61,861 bases of DNA. Source: Acidobacteriota bacterium (GTDB lineage: Bacteria; Acidobacteriota; Vicinamibacteria; Vicinamibacterales; CAVVIG01). This document shows, piece after piece, positions 25,458 to 33,228 of the stretch. The notes under the pieces were generated by a model. It worked only from the letters and a program-made list of their open reading frames with translations, ran no database searches and had not been told where the DNA came from. Made by a program: the position numbers and the translations under genes. The stretch covers positions 1 to 61,861 of the forward strand of contig QHWB01000065.1 of assembly GCA_003222395.1 (NCBI GenBank), written 5' to 3'. Position 1 is the stretch's first letter. Every line of letters starts with the position of its first letter.

Positions 25458-26316
25458 AGAGTGGCGAGCCTTTGTCGCAAAGAAGGAAGCCGAGGCTGTT
25501 TCCGCAGCTCTGTGGCCGCTGACGACTGAGACCGACGAGCATCCGATCGACGCGGTCGCAATCGGCAACGACTGGACGCGGAAACTGTTCGGCGGCGACT
25601 TCTACCTGTCGCCGCCGTCAGGCGCAGACCTGCCGTCGACGTCGCTCGTGTTCGTGCAGTCGCGCGACGGCAACACCGGCGCGAGCAATCCATCGACGCT
25701 CGGGGCCGGCGACACCGACAAGCATCTGATCTACGAAGGACTGTCGCGCGTGGCGGCCGATGCGGTCATGGCCGGCGCGCAGACGGTTCGCGGCGGCAAG
25801 ATCGTGCTGTCGACGTGGCATCCGGAGCTCGTCGCGTTGCGCGCGTCGCTCGGCCTGGCGCGCCACCCGATTCAGATCGTCGCGACGCTGCGCGGGATGC
25901 CGTTCGACGACTCGCTGATGCTCAACCTGCCCGATCTGCGCGTCGTGCTTTTGACGATTCCGAGCTGGCTCGCGCTGATGCACGACCAGCTCGTGTCGCG
26001 CCCGTGGGTCACGCCGGTGCTGATGGACACGCCGGCCGATCTCGCCGGCGCCTTCCGCCAGCTCCGACGCCTCGGCATCGAACGGATTTCCTGCATCGGC
26101 GGAAGGACGCTCGCGCGGCAGCTGATCGACGCAGGATTGATTCAGAACCTGTATTTGACGACGTCACCGAAGGCGGGCGGTGAACCCGGCACGCCGCTCT
26201 ATCCGACTCCGATTCATGCGCCGGTCGTCGTCCGCAAACACGGCACCGGCCCGGAAACGGGCGTGACCTTTGAGGAGTTGGACCTGCGACCTATTCGCCC
26301 TTCTTCACCAACTTGA
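25417..26316 (+). CDS. RibD C-terminal/dihydrofolate-reductase-fold protein
   Basis: The protein has 299 residues. The DHFR-like fold typical of RibD-C proteins is seen in TSLVFVQSRDGNTG, KHLIYEGLSRVAADAVMAGAQTVRGG and RRLGIERISCIGGRTLARQLIDAGLIQNLYLTTSP. An NADPH-dependent reductase acting on a pyrimidine or related substrate is likely. The N-terminal 45 residues are unfamiliar. The only ATG (25417) overlaps the transporter gene by 41 nt, suggesting coupling. The 3' end overlaps the convergent cyclase gene by 26 nt. Confidence 0.8.
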   Translation: MRSSTSNPHPIFLEEWRAFVAKKEAEAVSAALWPLTTETDEHPIDAVAIGNDWTRKLFGGDFYLSPPSGADLPSTSLVFVQSRDGNTGASNPSTLGAGDTDKHLIYEGLSRVAADAVMAGAQTVRGGKIVLSTWHPELVALRASLGLARHPIQIVATLRGMPFDDSLMLNLPDLRVVLLTIPSWLALMHDQLVSRPWVTPVLMDTPADLAGAFRQLRRLGIERISCIGGRTLARQLIDAGLIQNLYLTTSPKAGGEPGTPLYPTPIHAPVVVRKHGTGPETGVTFEELDLRPIRPSSPT

Positions 26317-27058
26317 TCTCGAAGAGCTTCGGCCAGAGCTTGCCCGTGACGAACAGACGATCCTGTTTCGCATCGTACGCGATGCCGTTGAGGACGTCGG
26401 TGTTCGCGCGTTCGGTGGCGGTGAGCAGACCACGCAAATCGATGTACGCCGTCACGCGGCCGCTGTCGGGTGCGACGCGGGCCACGTAGTCGGTCATCCA
26501 GATGTTGGCGAGGATCTCGCCCTTCATGTATTCGAGCTCGTTGAGGTTGCGAAGCGCAATGCCGCCGGCGGTTACTTTGATGCGGCGCTTCTCCGCGAAC
26601 GTTACCGGATCGAGCACGCGCAGCTCGTCGGTGCCGTCGCTCATGACGAGGTTCGTGCCGTCGCTCGTCAGGCCCCACCCTTCACCGGGGTACGTGAAGC
26701 GCTTCTTCGGCTCGAAAGTCGCGCGATCGTAGACGAACGCCACGTGCGACTGCCACGTGAGTTCGAACAGATCGTTCTTCCACACGGTGATGCCTTCGCC
26801 GAAGAACTCGCCGGGTACAGTGCGCTGCTGAAGCACCTTGCCGGTCTCGAGCGTGACCTTGCGGATCGATGAGCGGCCGTTCAGCCCAGTACCTTCATAG
26901 AAGTACCCGTCGAGATACTGAAGACCTTGAGTGAAGGCGCCCGCATCGTGCGGGTACACGTTCACAATGCGATACCCGTACAAAGGAAGGCCGCCACTTG
27001 AAGGGACCTGAGCCATCAAAATCGACCAGCCGCCGATCAGCGCGGTGAGCAGTCGCAT
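26291..27058 (-). CDS. Glutaminyl-peptide cyclotransferase (propeller type)
   Basis: The protein has 255 residues with a short hydrophobic leader (LLTALIGGWSILMAQ), so it is probably exported. The five-bladed propeller of the plant/bacterial glutaminyl cyclase family is recognised by HDAGAFTQGLQYLDG, FYEGTGLNG, GEGWGLTSDGTNLVMSDG, LNELEYMKG, IWMTDYVARV and VTGKLWPKLFEI. It converts N-terminal Gln to pyroglutamate. A GATAAT hexamer lies 9 nt before the ATG without a Shine-Dalgarno. Confidence 0.92.
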   Translation of the reverse strand: MRLLTALIGGWSILMAQVPSSGGLPLYGYRIVNVYPHDAGAFTQGLQYLDGYFYEGTGLNGRSSIRKVTLETGKVLQQRTVPGEFFGEGITVWKNDLFELTWQSHVAFVYDRATFEPKKRFTYPGEGWGLTSDGTNLVMSDGTDELRVLDPVTFAEKRRIKVTAGGIALRNLNELEYMKGEILANIWMTDYVARVAPDSGRVTAYIDLRGLLTATERANTDVLNGIAYDAKQDRLFVTGKLWPKLFEIKLVKKGE

Positions 27059-27067
27059 GTCTTGGTC

Positions 27068-27073
27068 ATTATC
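27068..27073 (-). promoter_or_regulatory. -10 element of the glutaminyl cyclase gene
   Basis: The minus strand reads GATAAT, ending 9 nt before the ATG at 27058. This is the same spacing as at other presumed leaderless genes of the window. Confidence 0.4.
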
Positions 27074-27478
27074 GATCGTTATGGGACACCAGGGATCAAT
27101 GATTGCAGCGGTGTGCGTGGACTTGACGCCCGATGCAAATTACCCGTGATTGAATGGCCGCGGCGTCATCCCGCAGCCATCTCGCGCCCGCGCGAAACGC
27201 CCGAACGCCGCCGTGTTGAAAGCGTTCTTGCCGTGCGCGTTCTTGCCTGCCTGTAACAGGACCGGTACGCCTCGTGGAGATACTCCGAGTTTGAATATTA
27301 CGAAACCGGAGATCGCCTTTGCCGAATTATCAGGCGCGCGGTTTCGTGTTGTTGGCAGATATATCGGGCAGCCGAACAGCCCCCGGTCGTGGAGGTGCAC
27401 GCGCGTGCCGCCACCGCCGCCTCCCTGCGCGGCGATGGCGCGTGCGCACCGGAGCTGATGCGAACGTTTTATGGCCGG
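27074..27478. other. Gene-free spacer
   Basis: About 400 bp lie between the start of the cyclase gene and the stop of the LuxR-type gene. Short open frames exist in several phases but show neither protein-like composition nor a ribosome site. The stretch around 27280-27370 is locally less GC-rich. No clear hairpin or RNA gene was recognised. Confidence 0.5.
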
Positions 27479-28156
27479 TTATGGCCGGGCGTGATCGCGC
27501 GACCTGACGAGCTCGCGCCTGGTTGCGAGCAACGCGAGCTCGAGTCGAGTGGAGACGCCCGTCTTGTTGAAGATCTGCGTGAGGTGGTGTTTGACCGTCT
27601 CCTCGCTGATCGAAAGCGTCGAGCCGATTTCGCGGTTCGTCAACCCACGCATGACGTTCCCGACGATCTGCATCTGTCGGTCGGTGAGACCGTACGGATG
27701 GCGCGTCTGCGGAGCGCTCCCGCTGAGCTCTCGTACGACCTGGACCAGGTCGGAGACCGATCCACGATCGAGCCACTGGCGGCCCTGCAGGACCGCGGAA
27801 ATCGCGCCGAACAGAATGTCGCTGCCGGCCGTCTTCAACACGACGCCACGCGCGCCATGCTGCAGCGCTTTGAGAACTGCGGCGCGATCGATCGAGGGTG
27901 CGAGCGCGATGACCTTCGTCTCGGGAGAGTCCGGAGTGATCTGATTCAGTGCCTCGAGCCGCGACAGCTCCGGCATCGAGATGTCGAACAGCAGCACCTC
28001 GGGCCGATGCGCGCGCGTAACGTGGATGGCTTCGCGGCCGGTCTTCGCTTCGCCGACGACTCTGTAGCGCGCCTGCGATTCGAGCTTACGCTTCAGCACG
28101 TTTCTGACGATTGAGTGATCGTCCGCGATGACAATCCGAACAGTTGTGTCCGTCAT
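27479..28156 (-). CDS. NarL/FixJ-type response regulator with LuxR HTH
   Basis: The protein has 225 residues. The receiver domain has IVIADDHSIVR (acidic pair), phospho-Asp in VLLFDISMPEL and a Lys near GVVLKTAGS. The C-terminal LuxR-type helix-turn-helix is LTDRQMQIVGNVMRGLTNREIGSTLSISEETVKHHLTQIFNKTG. It activates or represses transcription after phosphorylation by an unseen kinase; no histidine kinase is adjacent, so it is an orphan here. The ATG at 28156 has no strong Shine-Dalgarno. Confidence 0.93.
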   Translation of the reverse strand: MTDTTVRIVIADDHSIVRNVLKRKLESQARYRVVGEAKTGREAIHVTRAHRPEVLLFDISMPELSRLEALNQITPDSPETKVIALAPSIDRAAVLKALQHGARGVVLKTAGSDILFGAISAVLQGRQWLDRGSVSDLVQVVRELSGSAPQTRHPYGLTDRQMQIVGNVMRGLTNREIGSTLSISEETVKHHLTQIFNKTGVSTRLELALLATRRELVRSRDHARP

Positions 28157-28840
28157 ACCTGAAAGTTGCGCAGGAGGAGCGTATGCGCGCGCTCCCTTCT
28201 ACTTCGGTTGTTCAGCGGTGCTTCGTCCAGGCGGAAGCGGCGGCTCGTGAACGACCGTCCAAGCTTCACGTCCGCCGAACCCGATCTCCGCACGGCACAC
28301 GCCTCCGCCTTCCACAGGTGTTCCCCGGGTGCGGACGAATTACAACTCGGATGCCACTGCCTAACCCCTTAAGCAGTGACAACGCGACGCGCCTTTTCGC
28401 GTGCTTGAGCGAGCACGCAGGTCTGTGGCGATGGTTCCGCCGGCGTGCCGTTTCGAGCGATTTTGCTTGGAAATTCGAGGGTGGACGGAGATGCAGGCCT
28501 GCGTCGGGGCGCGTGGGAAAAGTCTGCCCCGACCTTTCTATATATTGTCGGCCGCGGAATTTGTCGCCGAGGGTAGGCCTTCAGCGACACATTCAGTGGG
28601 CAACGAGCGACCACTGTGAGACGTAATACCCTCGAGAATGGCCGAGTCCGACTAGATCAAACAACCTATCGCGTCGGGCCCGCGACCTCCACGGGCAGAC
28701 GCGCGCGGGACTTTCTCCACCGCTCGCGGGGCCCGACCCTGCTCGCCTCGCTCACGGACTCACGCTCGCTCCAGCCGCAGGCGCTGCCCGCGAGGGATCC
28801 AGGAAGAGAACGTCGCGTCGCCGGGGCGCAACTGCTGACA
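28157..28840. other. Gene-free region with one inverted repeat
   Basis: About 680 bp lie between the LuxR-type gene start and the moaC stop. Plus-strand open frames of 68-160 codons are rich in Arg/Ser/Pro and look like noncoding translation. An inverted repeat, CACTGCCTAA-CCCC-TTAAGCAGTG-like, sits at 28355-28378. A TATATATTG patch lies at about 28540. It may hold the promoter of the LuxR gene and an unrecognised RNA. Confidence 0.4.
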
Positions 28841-29332
28841 TCACGTTCTTCGGAAGGTTCCTGATTTTCCGCCGCGCTTGAAGGTCAGCGTGATGTCGCC
28901 GATCACCATCGTCTTGTCGACCGCCTTCACCATGTCGTAGATCGTCAGCGCGGCAACGGCGACGGCGGTGAGCGCTTCCATCTCGACGCCGGTCTGCGCC
29001 GTCGTTCTGACGCGCGCCTCGATGTCGTAGCCGCGCGCGGTCGGCGTCAAATCGACGTCGACGCCCGAGAGCGGCAACGGATGACAGAGCGGAATGAGCG
29101 AGGAGGTCTGCTTCGCCGCCAGGATGCCAGCGAGCCGCGCGGCCTGAAGCGGATCGCCCTTCTTCACTTTGCCGGCGCGAATGAGGTGGCGCGCCTCGGA
29201 CGACATGGCAATCGATCCACGGGCAATCGCTTCACGATCGGTTACCGGTTTGTCCCCGACGTCGACCATCTTGACGCGGCCGCGCGCGTCGAAATGGGTC
29301 AGCGGCACAGAACGGCGCCGTTTAGCTCTCAC
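28841..29332 (-). CDS. moaC: Cyclic pyranopterin monophosphate synthase
   Basis: The protein has 163 residues. The conserved MoaC blocks are present: [65 protein letters not shown] and the C-terminal [10 protein letters not shown]. It makes cyclic pyranopterin monophosphate in molybdenum cofactor synthesis. No moaA or other mo genes are near. The start overlaps the rex stop by 11 nt, so the two genes are translated from one message. Confidence 0.96.
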   Translation of the reverse strand: MRAKRRRSVPLTHFDARGRVKMVDVGDKPVTDREAIARGSIAMSSEARHLIRAGKVKKGDPLQAARLAGILAAKQTSSLIPLCHPLPLSGVDVDLTPTARGYDIEARVRTTAQTGVEMEALTAVAVAALTIYDMVKAVDKTMVIGDITLTFKRGGKSGTFRRT

Positions 29333-30008
29333 CGTCGCCTTGCGCGAGAAAGAACGAGAGGCTTTCGAGAGAGACGGTGAGATCCACGCTTTTCAGCTTC
29401 ACGTCGGGCGGCGCCTGCATCGTGCCCGGCGAAAAATTCAGCACCGCTTTGATCCCCGCGGCGACGACGAGGTTGAATACGTGCTGCGCCGACGTGGCGG
29501 GCACCGCGAGCACCGCGATGCGGACCCCTTCGCGCTTCGCGATTTTCTTCAAATCGTGGATGTCGTAGATCGGCACGCCGAGCCGCGACTGCTGCCCCAC
29601 CTTCTCGCGCAGGTTGTCGAACAGCGCGGCGATCTCGAACCCTTCCATCCGAAATCCCGGATAGTCGGCCAGCGCGAGCCCGAGGTTGCCGGCGCCCATG
29701 ATCGCCACGCGCAGCTTTTGATCGAGACCGAGAATCTGGCGGAGATGGCGCTTCAGATCGCGCACGTAGTAGCCGACGCCGCGCACGCCGAACTCGCCGA
29801 AGTACGCGAGGTCCTTGCGAATCTGCGCCGCATTGAGGTGAAACTGCTGCGCCAGCGCCTGCGAGCTGATCGTGCGGACCCCCGCGTTCTCGAGCGCATT
29901 GAGGCAGCGCAGATACACCGAAAGACGGTTCGTGGTGAGCTCGGAAACCTGGTCTGCGCTCTGCTTGACCGGCGCGGCCTTCGACGACCCTTTGTTCGAG
30001 ACTTTCAC
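29322..30008 (-). CDS. rex: Redox-sensing transcriptional repressor Rex
   Basis: The protein has 228 residues from a GTG at 30008. The winged-helix DNA-binding domain (about 25-95) contains [33 protein letters not shown]. The Rossmann domain has [19 protein letters not shown], which binds NADH or NAD+, and a C-terminal swapped helix. It represses respiratory and fermentative genes when NADH is low. Only a half-site-like TTGTGAA overlaps its own start, so autoregulation cannot be claimed. A TAGAAT hexamer lies 12 nt upstream. Confidence 0.96.
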   Translation of the reverse strand: MKVSNKGSSKAAPVKQSADQVSELTTNRLSVYLRCLNALENAGVRTISSQALAQQFHLNAAQIRKDLAYFGEFGVRGVGYYVRDLKRHLRQILGLDQKLRVAIMGAGNLGLALADYPGFRMEGFEIAALFDNLREKVGQQSRLGVPIYDIHDLKKIAKREGVRIAVLAVPATSAQHVFNLVVAAGIKAVLNFSPGTMQAPPDVKLKSVDLTVSLESLSFFLAQGDGES

Positions 30009-30035
30009 AAGGCAGGAAGAATTCTAACGCAATGC

Positions 30036-30041
30036 TAATAT
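30036..30041 (+). promoter_or_regulatory. Extended -10 of the OPT transporter
   Basis: TAATAT preceded by TGC ends 8 nt before the ATG at 30050. The same TAATAT-N8-ATG arrangement occurs at 45589-45605. It supports 30050 over the ATG at 30032 as the start. Confidence 0.5.
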
Positions 30042-30049
30042 CCGCCTCC

Positions 30050-32014
30050 ATGGCCACTCCCGTCCAGAAGCACGCCACCGGTTTCCAGCCCTACGTCAGC
30101 CCGAATCAGTCGCCGCCGGAGTTCACGCTGAAGGCGGTCGTCATCGGATCGCTCTTCGGGCTGTTATTCGGCGCATCGACGGTATACCTCGGCCTGCGCG
30201 CGGGACTGACGGTGAGCGCCTCGATTCCGATCGCGGTGCTCGCCATCTCGGTGCTGAAGCGGCTCGGCGGATCGACCATCCTCGAGAACAACATCGTGCA
30301 GACGATTGGGTCGGCCGGCGAGTCGGTCGCCGGCGGCGTCGTGTTCACCATCCCGGCGCTGATTTTTCTGACGCCGTACGGCCCCGCCTACTTCAGCTAC
30401 TTCCAAATCGCGATGCTCGCCTTCGCCGGCGGCATTCTCGGCACGCTGATGATGGTGCCGCTCCGCCGCGCGCTGATCGTCAAGGAACACGGCACGCTGC
30501 CGTACCCCGAAGGAACGGCGTGCGCCGACGTGCTCGTCGCCGGCGAACGCGGCGGCAGGCTCGCGACGATGGTGTTCGGCGGTCTGGGGATTGGCGCGCT
30601 CTGGAAATCGCTGTCGTGGATCTTCAATCTGTTCCTCACCGAGCTCGATTACTCCACTTCAAGGAGCGCGCAGTTTCCCAATGCCACGCTGAACATCGAC
30701 ATCTCGCCGGAATACATGGGCGTCGGTTACGTCATCGGACCGCGCATCGCGGGCACGATGTTCGCCGGCGGCGTACTGTCGTGGCTCGTGTTGTTGCCGC
30801 TGCTGACGATTCTCGGCGCGTACATCCCAGTACCGTTCCCGCCGATCCATCCGAACTTCGCGAACAACCCGGCGACCGGTATGCCCTTCAGGATCTCGGA
30901 AATGAGCGCGCCGCAGTTGTGGAGCGCGTACATCCGCTATATCGGCGCCGGCGCCGTGCTCGCCGCGGGTCTCATCACGCTCGGCCGGACGCTGCCGACG
31001 ATCATCGCGTCGGCGCGCGAAGGGTTGAAGGACTTCGGCGCCGGCGCGACGGCGACCGCACGGCTGCGCACCGAGCGCGATCTGCCGACGACGGTCGTGC
31101 TGGGCGGATCGCTGCTGCTGGCAATCTTCCTCGCCGTCGCGCCGAAGATGCCGACGCAGGGCAATTTCCTCGCGGCGATTCTCGTCATCATCTTCGGATT
31201 CCTGTTCGTCACCGTCTCGTCGCGCATCACCGGGCTCATCGGCACCTCATCGAATCCGATCTCGGGTATGACGATCGCGACGCTGATCCTCACATGCCTA
31301 TTGTTCGTCGGGCTCGGGTGGACCGGTGATGCGTACGCGCCGATCGCACTCTGCGTAGGCGCCGTCGTCTGCATCGCGGCCGCGAACGCCGGCGGCACGT
31401 CTCAAGATCTGAAGACGGGCTACATCGTCGGCGCGACGCCGATCCATCAGCAGGTCGGCTTGATCATCGGCGTCATCACGTCGGCCGCCGTCATCGGGCT
31501 GACGACGATGTATCTGCATCGCGTCTTCGGCATCGGGACCGCAGCGGTGCCGGCGCCGCAAGCCACGCTGATGGCGACGATCATCAGAGGCTTGCTCAGC
31601 CGGAATCTGCCGTGGGGTCTCGTCCTGGTGGGCGTGTTCATTTCCGTCACGCTCGAACTATGCGGCGTCCGCTCGTTGTCGTTCGCCGTCGGATCGTACC
31701 TGCCGATCGCGACGACGGCGCCGATCTTCGCGGGCGGTCTCGTGCGCGCGTTCGTCGAGCGGAAGACGGGCGTGCACGAGGAATCGGAAATCGGCGCGGG
31801 CACGCTGTTCAGCTCGGGGCTCATCGCGGGCGGCTCGCTGTGTGGCATCCTGTTCGCGGTGCTCGTCGGCACCGGCCACATCGCCGGTCCGCAGTCGATC
31901 GGCAACTTGCTGCCGTTCCTGCACGACGGCGTCAGCGGCTACATCGCCGGCGTGGGCCTGTTCCTCGCGCTCGGCGCGATTTTGGCGAACGCGGCGCAGA
32001 AGAAAATCATGTGA
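30050..32014 (+). CDS. OPT-family oligopeptide/metal-chelate transporter
   Basis: The protein has 654 residues with about 14-16 hydrophobic helices. Family motifs are ENNIVQTIGSAGESVAGG near the N-terminus, LPYPEGTACADVL, ISPEYMGVGYVIGPRIAGTMFAGG and NAGGTSQDLKTGYIVGATP. It imports peptides or peptide-like metal chelates by proton symport at the inner membrane. The start is placed at 30050 because a TAATAT box lies 8 nt before it. An ATG at 30032 would add six residues. It diverges from rex over a very short region, which makes redox control possible. The stop overlaps the next gene by GTGA. Confidence 0.93.
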   Translation: MATPVQKHATGFQPYVSPNQSPPEFTLKAVVIGSLFGLLFGASTVYLGLRAGLTVSASIPIAVLAISVLKRLGGSTILENNIVQTIGSAGESVAGGVVFTIPALIFLTPYGPAYFSYFQIAMLAFAGGILGTLMMVPLRRALIVKEHGTLPYPEGTACADVLVAGERGGRLATMVFGGLGIGALWKSLSWIFNLFLTELDYSTSRSAQFPNATLNIDISPEYMGVGYVIGPRIAGTMFAGGVLSWLVLLPLLTILGAYIPVPFPPIHPNFANNPATGMPFRISEMSAPQLWSAYIRYIGAGAVLAAGLITLGRTLPTIIASAREGLKDFGAGATATARLRTERDLPTTVVLGGSLLLAIFLAVAPKMPTQGNFLAAILVIIFGFLFVTVSSRITGLIGTSSNPISGMTIATLILTCLLFVGLGWTGDAYAPIALCVGAVVCIAAANAGGTSQDLKTGYIVGATPIHQQVGLIIGVITSAAVIGLTTMYLHRVFGIGTAAVPAPQATLMATIIRGLLSRNLPWGLVLVGVFISVTLELCGVRSLSFAVGSYLPIATTAPIFAGGLVRAFVERKTGVHEESEIGAGTLFSSGLIAGGSLCGILFAVLVGTGHIAGPQSIGNLLPFLHDGVSGYIAGVGLFLALGAILANAAQKKIM

Positions 32015-33168
32015 TCAGCGATTTGGGATTCGGGATTCGCGCTGTCGCGGTCGCTCTCGTCGTGACGACCGTGTCGATCTCCGCGCAGCCGCAGGTACGA
32101 CGCGCGACGAATATTGCGGCGCTGCTCGCGTACCCGACCTTCTACACCGGTCGGCCGATCGTGATCGTCGGCAAGGTCGGCGTCGAGAAGGACGAGATCC
32201 GCGTCTCGAGCGAGGCGGGATCGATCCGGATCGTGAGCAAAGGCAGCGCGCCGGACGGTATCGACGAAGTGCGCGGCGAATTCTGGGATCTTGGCCGCAT
32301 GAAGCCCGACGACGTGCGGTTGAGCACCTACGATTTGCGCGCGACGTTCCACATCGATCCCGACGGCCCCTGGCCGAGAGCCGGCGAGGTGACCGCGATT
32401 ATCGCGACGTCGGTCACGCCCGCCCAGCCGCCGCCGGCGCCGTCGATCCGCGCCATCGTGCTGAATCCCGATCGGTACTTCGATCAGAAGGTGACGATCT
32501 CCGGACAGTTTTCGGGACGCAACCTGATGGGAGATCTGCCCGACGCGCCGGCCAAGAGCCGGTACGACTTCGTGCTCCGCGCCGCCGACGCGGCAATCTG
32601 GATCATCAACATGCGCCCGCGCTTGAAGGGCGCCGACGGCAAGGATTTCGAGCTCGGCCTCGATGCGCGCATCGACACGAGTCGATGGCTCGAATTGCGC
32701 GGCACCGTGCAGCAAGGGCGCGGTCTGATGTGGCTGGACGCCGAAGCCGGCAGCCTGAAGTTGTCGAAGCCGCCTACCGAGCCGACGCCGACCGAAGAGG
32801 CCGTCCGGGTGCCGGCGGGTCCTCCACCGGAAGTGATCTTCAGCACACCGACGGAAGACGAAACCGACGTGGCGACGACGACGACCGTCCGCGTCCAGTT
32901 GTCGCGCGATCTCGATCAGGCGACGCTCAAAGGTCACATTCAGGTACGCTATCTCGCCTCGCAGAGCGCTCAGCGCGGCGAGCCCGATACGCCGCCGATC
33001 GAATTCACGGCCCGATACAACCCCGCAAACCGCGTCGTGGAAATCAGATTCGCGAAGCCGCTGGAACGGTTCAGAACAGTGAAGGTCGAGCTCGGCGAAG
33101 GGATTGCCGGGACCGACGGTCAGCCGTTGAAGCCGTGGGTGCTGACCTTCGCGCTCGGCGGCTCGTAG
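32011..33168 (+). CDS. Exported protein with C-terminal Ig-like (Big_5/SbsA-type) domain
   Basis: The protein has 385 residues from a GTG at 32011 that overlaps the transporter stop. Its signal peptide begins ISDLGFGIRAVAVALVVTTVSISAQ; the DLGFGIR part is encoded by the GGGATTTGGGATTCGG repeat. The middle (about 30-230) has two similar beta-rich segments (TGRPIVIVGKVGVEKD and DRYFDQKVTISGQFSGRN), possibly OB-like. The end (PPEVIFSTPTEDETDVATTTTVRVQLSRDLDQATL) is an Ig-like domain. No catalytic residues were recognised. Translational coupling links it to the OPT transporter. Confidence 0.7.
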   Translation: MISDLGFGIRAVAVALVVTTVSISAQPQVRRATNIAALLAYPTFYTGRPIVIVGKVGVEKDEIRVSSEAGSIRIVSKGSAPDGIDEVRGEFWDLGRMKPDDVRLSTYDLRATFHIDPDGPWPRAGEVTAIIATSVTPAQPPPAPSIRAIVLNPDRYFDQKVTISGQFSGRNLMGDLPDAPAKSRYDFVLRAADAAIWIINMRPRLKGADGKDFELGLDARIDTSRWLELRGTVQQGRGLMWLDAEAGSLKLSKPPTEPTPTEEAVRVPAGPPPEVIFSTPTEDETDVATTTTVRVQLSRDLDQATLKGHIQVRYLASQSAQRGEPDTPPIEFTARYNPANRVVEIRFAKPLERFRTVKVELGEGIAGTDGQPLKPWVLTFALGGS

Positions 33169-33193
33169 GGCCGATCGATGTGTCGGCCGCGCG

Positions 33194-33220
33194 GTGTCCG
33201 GTCCGCGAGAGAGCGGACAC
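33194..33220. terminator. Hairpin between convergent genes
   Basis: GTGTCCG and CGGACAC form a 7-bp stem around a 13-nt loop in the 60-bp gap between convergent stops. There is no T-run. Confidence 0.4.
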
Positions 33221-33228
33221 GCTGACGA

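Noticed and set aside
28144-28626. A 160-codon plus-strand gene in the spacer before moaC
   Set aside because: The translation is Arg/Ser/Pro-rich without motifs, no Shine-Dalgarno or promoter fits, and it begins inside the divergent LuxR gene.
30000-30030. Rex operator upstream of rex and the OPT transporter
   Set aside because: Only one TTGTGAA half-site overlapping the rex start was found, with no matching TTCACAA half on the far side.
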